A stretch of DNA of 64,000 nt, taken from contig DATFXL010000070.1 of assembly GCA_035316025.1 (NCBI GenBank), positions 1 through 64,000 on the forward strand, read 5' to 3'. A model generated the notes under the pieces. The model searched no databases, was not told the DNA's origin, and saw nothing but the letters and a program-made list of their open reading frames with translations. Each line of letters opens with the position of its first letter. Position 1 is the first letter of the stretch. This DNA is from JALZAA01 sp035316025 (lineage in GTDB: Bacteria; Actinomycetota; Acidimicrobiia; IMCC26256; JACDBD01). Below, piece after piece: positions 1 through 8,871 of the stretch. The position numbers and the translations under genes are program-made.

Positions 1-57
1 GGCGACGACGAAGCGTGGTCGAGGTAGGCGCGGCTCACGCGGCGAACGCCTCGAAGG

Positions 58-801
58 TCAGACGCGGGTGACGCAATGTGCGTCGCCGCTCGGGCGGCTG
101 GCCTCGATCGTGGGGTCGGTCTCGCCGTAGAGGCCTTCGAGCATGCCCTTGATCATCCCGGTGTCGACCGCGCAGAGCACGTGCGGGTACTTCGTCGCCG
201 CTTCGCCGAACGGGCAGTGCTCGGCGACGAGCATCAGCGATCCGCCGCGCGCCTCGGCGTGGGCGGCGAAGCCGTGCGCGGTGAGCGCGTCGGCCACCGA
301 CGCCAGCGCGGCGCGCACCGAGCGGTGGCCGGCGCCCGCGTCGCCGGTCTCCGGGGTCATGCGGGCGGCGATTGCGAGCCCGTAGTCGTATCCGACCTCC
401 TCGGCCATGGCCGCCGCCTGGTCGGGGTCGAGCAGCTCGAGCGAGCGGGCAAGCAACGTGGCGAGCAGGTCGTCGCGGCGGGGCGGGAAATTCAGCGACG
501 TGTCGAGTTCGCCGGCGCGGTAGCGCTTCGAGGGCCGGCCCGCCGTCTCGTGTCGGGCGAGCTCGACGGTGAGGTACCCGCCGGCGGTGAGCTTCTCGAG
601 GTGGTGACGGGCGACGTTGGGATGCAGGTCGAAGCGCTCCGCCACCTCGGCGGCCGTGACCCCGTCGGCGCCCGCGCGCACGAACAGGTAGATGTCGCGC
701 CGGGTCGGATCACCGAAGGCGCTCGTCACCGCGCTCACGGCGGCGCTGAACTCGTCACCGCTGAGCCCCACGCCCGTGGGCTTCGCGGCCCGCTCCGTCA
801 T
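58..801 (-). CDS. SufR-like ArsR-fold transcriptional regulator with cysteine-rich C-terminus
   Basis: The 247-residue protein has an N-terminal winged helix-turn-helix (about residues 25-100; the DPTRRDIYLFV and HPNVARHHLEKL segments are typical ArsR/HTH_20). The C-terminal half carries Cys196, Cys210 and Cys243, and the HCPF followed by a second Cys resembles SufR-type regulators that sense Fe-S clusters. The gene is divergent from an Mrp/ApbC Fe-S carrier, which suits a role in Fe-S homeostasis. A TAGAAT box (808-813) lies six nucleotides before the ATG, so the mRNA is probably leaderless. CTAC (811-814) and GTAG (823-826) in the shared promoter could be operator arms. The ligand assignment is inference; the exact SufR cysteine spacing is not reproduced. 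Confidence 0.75.
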   Translation of the reverse strand: MTERAAKPTGVGLSGDEFSAAVSAVTSAFGDPTRRDIYLFVRAGADGVTAAEVAERFDLHPNVARHHLEKLTAGGYLTVELARHETAGRPSKRYRAGELDTSLNFPPRRDDLLATLLARSLELLDPDQAAAMAEEVGYDYGLAIAARMTPETGDAGAGHRSVRAALASVADALTAHGFAAHAEARGGSLMLVAEHCPFGEAATKYPHVLCAVDTGMIKGMLEGLYGETDPTIEASRPSGDAHCVTRV

Positions 802-870
802 GCCGGTATTCTACCTATGCACGTAGTGGAAATGCCGCCCTGCCCGGGGCGACGAGGGGCGAGGAGGCCC

Positions 871-1986
871 ATGCCCACCGAAGCCGCCGTCCTCGAGGCC
901 CTGCGCCCGGTCGAGGACCCCGAGTTGCGCCAATCGATCGTCGACCTCGACATGGTGAAGGAGGTCGCCATCGAGGGTGGGCGGGTGGCCGTGACCGTCG
1001 CCCTCACCGTGGCCGGTTGCCCGCTGCGGCCCGAGATCACCCGGCGGGTCACGGAGGCCGTGCAGCCCCTCGAGGGCGTCGAGTCGGTCGACGTCGACCT
1101 CACCGTCATGAGCGACGAGCAGCGTGAGACTGTCGCCGCCAAGCTGCGCCAGCAGCACGCCGGCGCAGGCGCCGACGGCCGGCCCGCCCGCGTGAACCCG
1201 TTCACTGATGCCCGGACCCGCGTGCTGGCGATCGCGTCGGGGAAGGGCGGGGTCGGGAAGTCGTCCGTGACCACGAACCTCGCCGTGGCGCTCGCCCGGC
1301 GAGCGCACCGGGTTGCCGCCGTCGACGCTGACGTGTGGGGCTTCTCGATGCCGCGCATGCTCGGCATCGACCACGCCCCGGTGGTGATCGACGACGTGAT
1401 CGTGCCGCCCGAGGCCAACGGCGTGAACCTGATCTCGATGGGCTTCTTTGCCCGTGAGGACCAGCCCGTCGTGTGGCGAGGCCCGATGCTGCACAAGGCC
1501 CTCGAGCAGTTCCTCACCGACGTGCACTGGGACGAGCCCGACTTCCTTGTCGTCGACATGCCTCCCGGCACCGGCGACATCGCGCTGTCGATGGCGCAGT
1601 TCCTGCCGCGGGCTGAGGTCATCATCGTCACCACGCCCCAGCCCGCCGCCCAGCGCGTCGCCCAGCGTGCCGCGTACATGAGCCAGAAGGTGAACCTCGA
1701 CGTGATCGGCGTCATCGAGAACATGTCGTGGTTCCGTGGAGACGACGGCAAGGCGTACGAGCTGTTCGGCGCGGGCGGCGGCCACGACCTCGCCGAGCAG
1801 CTCGGCGTGCCGCTGCTCGGACAGGTGCCGCTGGTCCCGGAGCTGCGAGTCGGCGCCGACGAGGGCCGACCCATCGTCGTCACCGACCCCGACGACGAGG
1901 CATCGCGGGCGTTCGTCGCGATCGCGGAACGAATCGAAGAGCTCGCGCCGAAGAAGATCTACCGACCCGAGCTCAAGATCACATAG
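871..1986 (+). CDS. mrp: Mrp/ApbC-family P-loop ATPase, Fe-S cluster carrier
   Basis: This 371-residue protein has a MIP18/DUF59 domain (residues 1-85, with a PEITRRV segment) followed by a ParA/MinD-type ATPase with the deviant Walker A motif GKGGVGKSS and a VVDMPPGTGD switch region. The family binds and hands over Fe-S clusters in the cytosol. The CxxC normally found after ENMS is absent here (ENMSWFRGDDGK), as in several actinobacterial homologues, so cluster binding at that site is doubtful. The ATG at 871 was chosen because GAGGAGG (861-867) precedes it and because the reading frame upstream runs antisense through the divergent regulator gene. The partner regulator suggests joint Fe-S control. 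Confidence 0.9.
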   Translation: MPTEAAVLEALRPVEDPELRQSIVDLDMVKEVAIEGGRVAVTVALTVAGCPLRPEITRRVTEAVQPLEGVESVDVDLTVMSDEQRETVAAKLRQQHAGAGADGRPARVNPFTDARTRVLAIASGKGGVGKSSVTTNLAVALARRAHRVAAVDADVWGFSMPRMLGIDHAPVVIDDVIVPPEANGVNLISMGFFAREDQPVVWRGPMLHKALEQFLTDVHWDEPDFLVVDMPPGTGDIALSMAQFLPRAEVIIVTTPQPAAQRVAQRAAYMSQKVNLDVIGVIENMSWFRGDDGKAYELFGAGGGHDLAEQLGVPLLGQVPLVPELRVGADEGRPIVVTDPDDEASRAFVAIAERIEELAPKKIYRPELKIT

Positions 1987-2309
1987 CCGGGACGATCCGG
2001 ATCTCGCGCACGAAGCCCAGGTTCGGCGTGACGGTTGCCGTCACCGTCTCGCCCTGCGAGTGACGAAGATCGCCGAGACCGCCGCCGCCGGCGGCGCGGG
2101 TGGCAGATCCTGGGTGGCGGGAGGCGGGAGCGGATCCGAGGCGGGCGGCGCCACCCGGCGACGACGACGAGGAGCAGAACCCAGCCGACCGCGAGCGCCG
2201 CCGCGCTCACCAGGATCGGGACCGAGAAGGTCGTGTCGTCGGAGGTCGACGTCGCCGCGAACGCGTCCGGGAGGAGCACGGCGCCGTCGCGTGCTCGTGA
2301 GCGCGGCGA
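1987..2309. other. Intergenic stretch with an uncertain minus-strand membrane ORF
   Basis: This gap of over 300 bases lies between mrp and ctaC. On the minus strand a GTG at 2279 opens a reading frame whose first 50 residues look like a small membrane protein: a short polar start, then one strongly hydrophobic segment (PILVSAAALAVGWVLLLVVV) followed by arginines. Beyond that, protein-like sequence jumps between frames: a Pro/Ala-rich tail in a second frame and a GETVTATVTPNLGF stretch ending at a TGA near 1985 in a third. Either it is a decayed or frameshifted gene or the pattern is chance at high GC. No RNA gene was recognised. Confidence 0.3.
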
Positions 2310-2315
2310 TAGTGT
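2310..2315 (+). promoter_or_regulatory. -10 box (TAGTGT) of ctaC, leaderless arrangement
   Basis: TAGTGT lies eight nucleotides before the ATG of ctaC. No Shine-Dalgarno sequence precedes that ATG, so transcription probably starts at or next to the start codon. Confidence 0.45.
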
Positions 2316-2323
2316 CCGCCGCC

Positions 2324-3043
2324 ATGAGGCGCGTCTCGCTCGCCCTCGTCGCAGTCCTGCTTTCGGGCTGTGGCTTCGAGTTCGGCGGGGGGCGTGGAGC
2401 GACCCGGCAGGGGCGCGACATCTTCGGCCTGTGGCAGGGGTCGGTCATCGTGGCGATCTTCGTCGGCGGCCTCGTGTGGGGGCTGATCGTCTTCGCGATC
2501 CTGCGCTACCGGCGGCGCAACGACGACCTCCCGAACCAGATGCAGTACTTCGTCAAGCTCGAGATCCTCTACACCGTCGTGCCCGTGCTCATCGTCGCCG
2601 CGCTGTTCGCGTTCTCGTACCGCACACAGAACAAAGTCGACGCGCTCACGAAAGATCCGACGGTCACCATCGACGTACGAGGGTTCCAGTGGCAGTGGCA
2701 GTTCCACTACCGAAACGAGGACGTCACGGTCACCGGACACCCCGGCAAGGATCCCACGATGGTGCTTCCGGAAGACCGCACGACGAGGCTCGTACTGACA
2801 TCACCCGACGTGATCCACTCGTTCTACGTGCCGGCGTTCCTGTTCAAGCGGGATGTGATCCCTGGTGTCGTCAACAAGATCGACCTGACGCCGCGTGATC
2901 GGGGCACCTTCACGGGGAGGTGCGCCGAGTTCTGCGGGCTCGACCACGCCAGGATGACGTTCGAGGTCAAGGTGGTGAGCTTCGCCGAGTACCAGTCCTG
3001 GGTCACGGAGCAGCAGGCTGCCTCGCCCGGAGGAGCGCGATGA
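2324..3043 (+). CDS. ctaC: Cytochrome c oxidase subunit II
   Basis: Subunit II of the aa3 oxidase takes electrons from cytochrome c through its binuclear CuA centre on the outer membrane face. The 239-residue product starts with a lipoprotein signal (LLSGC, lipid-anchored Cys16), then two membrane helices (about residues 40-65 and 85-105), then the cupredoxin domain. CuA ligands are visible in DVIHSFYVP and in [12 protein letters not shown]. The ATG at 2324 gives the intact signal peptide; upstream sequence in this frame looks non-coding. It overlaps ctaD by ATGA, so the two are translationally coupled. Confidence 0.95.
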   Translation: MRRVSLALVAVLLSGCGFEFGGGRGATRQGRDIFGLWQGSVIVAIFVGGLVWGLIVFAILRYRRRNDDLPNQMQYFVKLEILYTVVPVLIVAALFAFSYRTQNKVDALTKDPTVTIDVRGFQWQWQFHYRNEDVTVTGHPGKDPTMVLPEDRTTRLVLTSPDVIHSFYVPAFLFKRDVIPGVVNKIDLTPRDRGTFTGRCAEFCGLDHARMTFEVKVVSFAEYQSWVTEQQAASPGGAR

Positions 3044-4683
3044 CGACGACGGCCGAACGCCCGACGGCGCCGGCGGCGTCTTCCCCGCCCCCGCGACGGA
3101 ATGCCGGGATCCTGCGGTGGGTGACGACGACCGACCACAAGGTCATCGGGCTCAGTTACATCACAACGTCGATTCTGTTCTTCCTGGTCGGCGGCGCGCT
3201 CGCGCTCGTCATGCGCACGCAGCTCGCCCGACCCGACCAGAACCTCGTGAGCCCCGAGACATACAACGAGTTCTTCACGATGCACGGAAGCATCATGATC
3301 TACCTGTTCGTCGTGCCGCTCGCGTTCGGGATCGCGAACTACATCGTCCCTCTACAGATCGGCGCGCCGGACGTGGCGTTCCCCCGCCTCAACGCCCTCG
3401 CGTACTGGTTGTATCTGTTCGGCGGGCTGGCGATGATCTCGGGCTTCCTCACCGCCAGCGGCGCGGCGAACTTCGGATGGTTCGCGTACGCGCCGCTCTC
3501 GGGCGCGACCTACGCGCCGGGGGCGGGACCCGATCTGTGGATCGTGGGCGTGACCGTCACGAGCACCGCCGGGGTGCTCGGTGCCGTCAACCTGGTGACG
3601 ACGATCTTCATGTTGCGCGCCCCCGGCATGACCATGTTCCGGATGCCGATCTTCACCTGGAACATGCTGGTCGTGAGCACGATGGTGCTGGTGACCTTCC
3701 CCGTGCTGACCGCAGCGCTGGCGATGCTCTTCGCCGACCGGCACCTCGGCGCCCACATCTTCGAGGTCCAGAAGGGCGGCACGCCGGTGCTGTGGCAGCA
3801 CATGTTCTGGTTCTTCGGTCACCCCGAGGTGTACATCATCGCGTTGCCGTTCTTCGGCGTCGTGACCGAGATCTTTGCGGTGTTCTCTCGCCGTCCCGTG
3901 TTCGGCTACAAGGGCATAATCTTCGCCACCCTCGCGATCGGGGGGCTCTCGGTCGGTGTGTGGGCACACCACATGTTCGCCACCGGCGTCGTCCTGCTCC
4001 CGTTTTTCAGCGCGCTGTCGCTGCTGATCGCGGTCCCGACAGGGGTGAAGTTCTTCAACTGGATCGGCACGATGTGGCGCGGACAGTTGCAGTTCAAGAC
4101 CCCATTGCTTTTCGCGATCGGATTCCTCGTCGTCTTCCTGCTCGGCGGCATCACCGGCGTGCAGCAGGCACTCGCGCCCGTCGACTTCAACGTCACCGAC
4201 ACGTACTTCGTGGTCGCGCACATGCACTATGTGATCATGGCCTTGGTGCTGGCCGCCTTCGGCGGCTTCTACTACTGGTTTCCGAAGTTCACGGGCCGGA
4301 TGCTCGACGAGCGCCTCGGCAAGATCCACTTCTGGCTGTTCTTCATCGGCACCAACGTCACGTTTCTGGTCCAACACCAGTTGGGGCTCGAGGGGATGCC
4401 GCGTCGTGTGGTCACCTATCGCGCGAGTGACGACTGGGGCGCGCTGAACATGGTGTCGACGATCGGGTCGTTCATCCTCGGCGTGGGCGTGCTCGTCTTC
4501 GTCTGGAACGTCATCCGCACGTTGCGGCGAGGCGAGCGCGTGGCCAACGATCCTTGGGACGGCCAGACGCTCGAGTGGGCGACCACCTCGCCCCCGCCCG
4601 AGCGCAACTTCGACGCGTTGCCGCCGATCCGCTCCGAGCGGCCGTTCTTCGACCAGAAGTACCCTGAGGCGGCTCGTCGATGA
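3040..4683 (+). CDS. ctaD: Cytochrome c oxidase subunit I (aa3 type)
   Basis: This is the catalytic heme-copper subunit, 547 residues with about 12 membrane helices. Visible ligands and proton-path residues include the [10 protein letters not shown] histidine (heme a), FFGHPEVYI (CuB His, cross-linked Tyr and the D-channel Glu that marks an A1-type oxidase), WAHHMFATG (two CuB His) and VAHMHYVIM (heme a3 and heme a). [11 protein letters not shown] is the D-channel entrance. The start at 3040 overlaps the ctaC stop by four bases and gives a normal proline-rich N-terminus before TTDHKVIG. The C-terminal [19 protein letters not shown] tail (here [12 protein letters not shown]) is usual. Confidence 0.97.
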   Translation: MTTTAERPTAPAASSPPPRRNAGILRWVTTTDHKVIGLSYITTSILFFLVGGALALVMRTQLARPDQNLVSPETYNEFFTMHGSIMIYLFVVPLAFGIANYIVPLQIGAPDVAFPRLNALAYWLYLFGGLAMISGFLTASGAANFGWFAYAPLSGATYAPGAGPDLWIVGVTVTSTAGVLGAVNLVTTIFMLRAPGMTMFRMPIFTWNMLVVSTMVLVTFPVLTAALAMLFADRHLGAHIFEVQKGGTPVLWQHMFWFFGHPEVYIIALPFFGVVTEIFAVFSRRPVFGYKGIIFATLAIGGLSVGVWAHHMFATGVVLLPFFSALSLLIAVPTGVKFFNWIGTMWRGQLQFKTPLLFAIGFLVVFLLGGITGVQQALAPVDFNVTDTYFVVAHMHYVIMALVLAAFGGFYYWFPKFTGRMLDERLGKIHFWLFFIGTNVTFLVQHQLGLEGMPRRVVTYRASDDWGALNMVSTIGSFILGVGVLVFVWNVIRTLRRGERVANDPWDGQTLEWATTSPPPERNFDALPPIRSERPFFDQKYPEAARR

Positions 4684-5075
4684 AGGTCGAATCGCTCTTC
4701 TACCTCGGCGTCACGGCGTTCTTCGTCGTGATCGGCACGATCTACTGGTTCTGGAGCTACGAGGACGCGGGGTCGACGTTGCTGGCGGCGAGCTCCCTCC
4801 TCGGTCTCGTCGCCGGTGGGTACCTGCTGGTGCAGGCGCGGCGCTTCCCGCCCCGCCCCGAGGACCGCCCCGACGCCACGCTCGCCGACGGCGCCGGCCT
4901 GGTCGACCAGTTCCCGGCGTCGACGGTCTGGCCGTTCGTGTTCGGGTTCGGTGCCACTGTGCTCGCCACCGGGCTCGTGTTCGGGGTCTGGGTCGTCCTC
5001 GGCGGCGCAATCGTGCTCGTGTTCGGCATCATCGGCATGATCCGCCAGAGTCGCGACACGACGCCGGCGGAGTGA
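4680..5075 (+). CDS. ctaF: Cytochrome c oxidase subunit IV (actinobacterial CtaF)
   Basis: This 131-residue protein has four hydrophobic segments (about residues 5-25, 32-52, 82-102 and 104-122) and matches the small actinobacterial oxidase subunit IV, including the N-terminal [11 protein letters not shown] type start and the cytoplasmic loop rich in Pro, Arg and Asp. It has no redox ligands; the family stabilises the aa3 oxidase in the bcc-aa3 supercomplex. It overlaps ctaD by ATGA and ends the plus-strand ctaC-ctaD-ctaF unit, which converges on qcrB 48 bases away. Confidence 0.9.
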   Translation: MKVESLFYLGVTAFFVVIGTIYWFWSYEDAGSTLLAASSLLGLVAGGYLLVQARRFPPRPEDRPDATLADGAGLVDQFPASTVWPFVFGFGATVLATGLVFGVWVVLGGAIVLVFGIIGMIRQSRDTTPAE

Positions 5076-5123
5076 CCGGGTGTACTTCTCGTCGTTTCCC
5101 GATTACGTCGTCTACCGGCGGCG

Positions 5124-6521
5124 TTACGGCGTCTTTGCGGGCTCGTCGACGTCGACGTAGCCCCCTTTCCGGGTGCGGACGACGAGCTCGGCGCCCGGCG
5201 GTTGTTCGGGCTCACCCGCAGTGGGGCTGCGGGCGGCGAGCTCCTTGCAGACGCGGAACGTCAGGAGCCCGGCCACGATCGGGACGACGAACAACGCCAC
5301 GCGCAGGATGTTCGTGATCAGGTTCACCGACACGCTGAACCGGGATGCGAGCACGTCGTTGCCACCGGCGATGAACAGGACCGCGTAGAACGCCAGCGCA
5401 GCCACGCCGATCGCGGTCCGGACGGGCCGGTCGCGCGGCCGGTCGAGGACATGGTGTTCCTCGCGGTTCTCCTTCGTGAACCGACTCTCGAGGACCGGCC
5501 ACGCGTAGAGCAGCATGAACGTGATCCCCGGCAGGAGCACGCCCGAGAAGAACGGATTCGGGATCTCGTGCCCGAACGCGCGTATCTCCCATGCCGGGAA
5601 CAGCCGAAGGGACCCCTCGAGCCACCCGACGTACCAGTCGGGCTGGGAGCCGGCGCTCACCGCCGCGGGCTGGAACGGGCCCCAGATCCAGACGGGGTTG
5701 ATCTGGGCGAGGCCGCCCAGCGCCGCGCAGGCGGCGAACACGAAGAAGAACAGCCCAATGGTCTTGGCCGTGAAGGTGGGCCACAGCCGCGCGCCGACGA
5801 CGTTCCCTTCCCTACGGCCACGCCCGGCGAACTGCGTGTGCTTCTGACGGACGAGGATGGCCAGGTGCGCGGCGAGCAGCACGGCGATCGCGGCCGGGAC
5901 GATCAGGATGTGGATCACGAAGAACCGTGTGAGCACTTCGTTGCCGGGAAACTCGCCTCCGAAGATGAGGAACGCGGTCCACACGCCGACGACGGGCACG
6001 GAGATCACGACCGAGTAGGCGATGCGGAGCCCGGTGCCGGAGAGCTGGTCGTCGGGAAGCGAGTAGCCGGTGAAGCCGTTGGCGATCGCCAGGATGAGCA
6101 GCGTGACGCCGATCATCCAGTTCAGCTCGCGCGGCCGCCGGAACGCGCCGGTGAAGAAGATGCGCATGAGATGGGCGATGATTGCCCCGACGAAGATCAG
6201 CGCCGTCCAGTGGTGGATCTGGCGCATGACGAGCCCGGCCCGTACGTCGAAGCTGATGCGCAGCACCGATTCGTATGCCTGCGACATCGTCACGCCCTTC
6301 AGCGGCGTGTAGCTCCCGTTGTAGACGACTTCCTTCGTCCCCGGTGTGAAGAAGAACGTGAGGTAGACGCCGGTGAGGATCAGGATGATGAAGCAGTAGA
6401 GCGCGAGCTCGCCCAGCATGAACGACCAGTGGTCGGGAAACACCTTGTTCAGCGCGGTGCGGACGAAGCGGGCGGCGCCGAGCCGCTCGTCGAACCACCG
6501 GACGAGGCGTTTGACGATCAC
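5124..6521 (-). CDS. qcrB: Cytochrome b subunit of the cytochrome bcc complex
   Basis: QcrB oxidises menaquinol and carries two b hemes. The 465-residue product shows both histidine pairs: one in QIHHWTALIFV/IIAHLMR and one in FFVIHILIVP/LLAAHLAI, each about 14 apart. The Qo-site PDWY motif is present (SQPDWYVGWLEG). The GTG at 6521 overlaps the qcrA stop (GTGA) and starts directly at VKRLVRWFDERLG, the normal actinobacterial N-terminus; sequence upstream in frame is antisense to qcrA coding and was excluded. The C-terminal extension beyond helix eight, rich in charged residues, is usual in Actinobacteria. Confidence 0.96.
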   Translation of the reverse strand: MIVKRLVRWFDERLGAARFVRTALNKVFPDHWSFMLGELALYCFIILILTGVYLTFFFTPGTKEVVYNGSYTPLKGVTMSQAYESVLRISFDVRAGLVMRQIHHWTALIFVGAIIAHLMRIFFTGAFRRPRELNWMIGVTLLILAIANGFTGYSLPDDQLSGTGLRIAYSVVISVPVVGVWTAFLIFGGEFPGNEVLTRFFVIHILIVPAAIAVLLAAHLAILVRQKHTQFAGRGRREGNVVGARLWPTFTAKTIGLFFFVFAACAALGGLAQINPVWIWGPFQPAAVSAGSQPDWYVGWLEGSLRLFPAWEIRAFGHEIPNPFFSGVLLPGITFMLLYAWPVLESRFTKENREEHHVLDRPRDRPVRTAIGVAALAFYAVLFIAGGNDVLASRFSVSVNLITNILRVALFVVPIVAGLLTFRVCKELAARSPTAGEPEQPPGAELVVRTRKGGYVDVDEPAKTP

Positions 6522-7381
6522 GTGTCGCGATCCCAGAAGCCCGGGCCGACCGGCTCGGTGTAATCGCTGCGGGAGCGCAGCATGCCGTTGTCGTCGACCA
6601 TGAGCGGGAGCTGCGGGAGTGAGCGCGTCGCCGGGCCGAAGACCGGCTCGGCGCCGTCCGGGACCGAGAACGTCGACTGGTGGCAAGGGCAGAGCAGCTT
6701 CTTGAACTGCTGCTGGTAGAGCCCGACCGGGCAGCCGGCGTGCGTGCACACCTTGGAGTAACCGACGTACCCCTCCGGTCCCCAGAGCTCGCGTCCCGGC
6801 TTCGTCACGACGGCCTCGTGGGAAAGGCGGATGAGGATCGTCTGCGAGTCTTCGACGTCGACGTGCCCCTGCGGGAACACCGTGAGGGCGCCGCCGACGT
6901 CGAGGGTGTGGATGCCGACCGGCTCACCCTGCTCGTCGACGACCAGAGAGCCCCGACGCCACTTGGTGCGGAAGAGCGACTTCCCGGGGCTCGGTCCGAG
7001 CGAGCGGATCGGGAACAGGGCGGCGATCCCGAGCGCGCCGGCGGCGAGGCCGAGCATCTTCAGCAGGAAGCCCCGGCGGGAGAGCCAGCCCTCCCCGCGC
7101 TCGAAGTCGGCGGCGAACGCGGCCTGGTCCTCCTCGCTCGACGGCAGCGCCTCGCGCTCCTCGACGTACGGACCTTGCGGGAGCAGGTACTTGGCGACCT
7201 GCACGAACCCGTAGCCGAGCCCACCGAGTGCGATCGCGAGCAGGGATCCCTCGAGCTGCTCCTGGCCTCCCAGCACGAAGTACGTCACGGCGAGGCCGAG
7301 CGATGCGAGCGCCGTGATCCCGAAGCCGATCGCGATCCGGTTGGTCGCCTTCTGCTCTTGGACGTCCTCGTCGGTGCTCAC
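6518..7381 (-). CDS. qcrA: Rieske iron-sulfur subunit of the cytochrome bcc complex
   Basis: QcrA passes electrons from menaquinol to the diheme cytochrome c. The 287-residue protein has three N-terminal membrane helices (about residues 20-42, 50-72 and 98-120), the actinobacterial form, rather than the single anchor of proteobacteria. The Rieske cluster ligands are in CTHAGC and CPCHQSTF. The GTG at 7381 overlaps the qcrC stop codon (GTGA), which favours it over the in-frame codon 39 bases upstream. Its place between qcrC and qcrB is the conserved ctaE-qcrCAB order. Confidence 0.96.
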   Translation of the reverse strand: MSTDEDVQEQKATNRIAIGFGITALASLGLAVTYFVLGGQEQLEGSLLAIALGGLGYGFVQVAKYLLPQGPYVEEREALPSSEEDQAAFAADFERGEGWLSRRGFLLKMLGLAAGALGIAALFPIRSLGPSPGKSLFRTKWRRGSLVVDEQGEPVGIHTLDVGGALTVFPQGHVDVEDSQTILIRLSHEAVVTKPGRELWGPEGYVGYSKVCTHAGCPVGLYQQQFKKLLCPCHQSTFSVPDGAEPVFGPATRSLPQLPLMVDDNGMLRSRSDYTEPVGPGFWDRDT

Positions 7382-8148
7382 TCGGGTGGCTCCTCCCGCA
7401 CGGAACGCGGTTCGATCCAACGGGTGATGAGCATCAGCGCGCCCAACCCGACGAGGATCGCGACGAGCCCTTCGGTGATCGGTCCGACCAGTCCGAGGGT
7501 CAGGCCGCCGGGATCGTCGGGGTCTTTGAGGTACTCGACGTAGCGGACGATCGAGTTGACCTGCTGACGGGTGAACGTGCCCGGCCCGAACACCGGCATG
7601 TTCCCGGGACCGGTGCGGATCGCTTCGGCCACCTCCACCGGCGTCGATCCGTGGAGCGTCGGCGCATCCCGGCCGACGCTGAGCGCGCCCCCGTCGCCGG
7701 CCGCGCTGTGGCAGGCGGCGCAGTTGTCGAGAAACAGCTGGTTCCCCTCTTGCAGATCACCGGGCGGGTCGTGCACGTCGGGGATCAGCGGACCGGGCCC
7801 GAGCGACGCAACGAACGCGACGAGGTCGTCGATCTCCCCACGTGTGTACGGCGAGCGCTTCGTTACCGACTGCCGGTCGGGCGCCGTGCTCGGCATGCGC
7901 CCGGTCGAGAGTTGGAAGTCGGCGGAGGCGGCGCCGACGCCCTTCAGGTCGGGTCCTTGAGCGGTGCCCTCGCCGTTCTGGCCGTGGCAGGACGCGCAAC
8001 CGGTGAGGAACAGCCTCCGACCGCGTTCGGCGTTGCCCTCATCCGAGACGCGCGCCGGTGCCGTCGCGCCAGCTGTGTGCAGGCCGACGGCGAGCAAACC
8101 CGCCGCGAGCACGCCGCCGAGCAGTGCGAGCGCGACCCGGCGAGACAT
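7378..8148 (-). CDS. qcrC: Diheme cytochrome c subunit of the cytochrome bcc complex
   Basis: The 256-residue protein has an N-terminal signal anchor (residues 5-28), two class I cytochrome c domains with heme sites CASCH (51-55) and CAACH (143-147), and a C-terminal membrane helix (about 222-244). Two c hemes in one membrane-bound subunit is the actinobacterial arrangement, which lets electrons pass to CuA of the aa3 oxidase without a soluble cytochrome c. It lies 15 bases downstream of ctaE and overlaps qcrA. Confidence 0.96.
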   Translation of the reverse strand: MSRRVALALLGGVLAAGLLAVGLHTAGATAPARVSDEGNAERGRRLFLTGCASCHGQNGEGTAQGPDLKGVGAASADFQLSTGRMPSTAPDRQSVTKRSPYTRGEIDDLVAFVASLGPGPLIPDVHDPPGDLQEGNQLFLDNCAACHSAAGDGGALSVGRDAPTLHGSTPVEVAEAIRTGPGNMPVFGPGTFTRQQVNSIVRYVEYLKDPDDPGGLTLGLVGPITEGLVAILVGLGALMLITRWIEPRSVREEPPE

Positions 8149-8163
8149 CCGCGTGGCTCCTGG

Positions 8164-8745
8164 TCACCGGATGATGAAGATCGTGGTGAACAAGCCGATC
8201 CACACGACGTCGACAAAGTGCCAGTAGTACCCGATCGAGTCGACCGTGGGGCTACGGCGCGCGACCGGTCCGGGACCGGTCGCGATCGCCAACGCGACGA
8301 ACATGAGGAGCAACCCTGCGGCGACGTGGAGCGCGTGGAAGCCGGTCATGAGGTAGTAGATGGATCCGTACGAGTTCGACGAGATCTGGAAGTCGAGTGT
8401 CAGGAACTCCCGGATCTGGTTGGCGAGGAACAGCGAGCCCAGCCCGAACGTGACGAGGATCCAGCGGATCATCCCCGCGCGGTCACCCCGCTCGAGGGAC
8501 CGCACGGCGAGGATCATCGTGCCGCTCGACGCGATCAGGAACACGGTGAAGATCGCTGAAAGCAGCGTCTCGAGCTCCACGCCCGGCGGCGGCCACTGGC
8601 GGGCCTCGGCCTTGAGGGTGAAGTACGCGGCGAACAGTCCGCCGAAGAACATGAGCTCGGAAGCCAGCCAGACGACCGTGCCAACGGCCAGCATGGAGGG
8701 CTGTTGCCGGGGCTGCGTCTCCGTCGCCAGACCCTCCGCCGCCAC
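8164..8745 (-). CDS. ctaE: Cytochrome c oxidase subunit III
   Basis: The 193-residue protein has five predicted membrane helices and the subunit III signatures: WLASELMFFGGLFAAYFTL near the N-terminus, GFHALHVAAGLL in the middle and YWHFVDVVWIGLFTTIFIIR at the end. It is the short five-helix form. The GTG at 8745 gives a 20-residue polar leader before the first helix. It begins the minus-strand ctaE-qcrC-qcrA-qcrB operon, so oxidase and bcc complex are co-expressed, as expected for a supercomplex. Confidence 0.95.
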   Translation of the reverse strand: MAAEGLATETQPRQQPSMLAVGTVVWLASELMFFGGLFAAYFTLKAEARQWPPPGVELETLLSAIFTVFLIASSGTMILAVRSLERGDRAGMIRWILVTFGLGSLFLANQIREFLTLDFQISSNSYGSIYYLMTGFHALHVAAGLLLMFVALAIATGPGPVARRSPTVDSIGYYWHFVDVVWIGLFTTIFIIR

Positions 8746-8871
8746 GGGCGACAGGTTGGCACAAGTTTGATGGCCGCCGTCGACAAGATCCGCCTCTGCG
8801 GCCCGGTCGGCAACGTCGTCGTCGCCGCGCGAGACCGCGGGTGAAGATTCCCCCGGTTACGGTGATCGACC

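Noticed and set aside
6522..6749. A 76-residue N-terminal extension of QcrB
   Set aside because: It is an out-of-frame reading of qcrA and the GTG at 6521, which overlaps the qcrA stop, gives the normal N-terminus.
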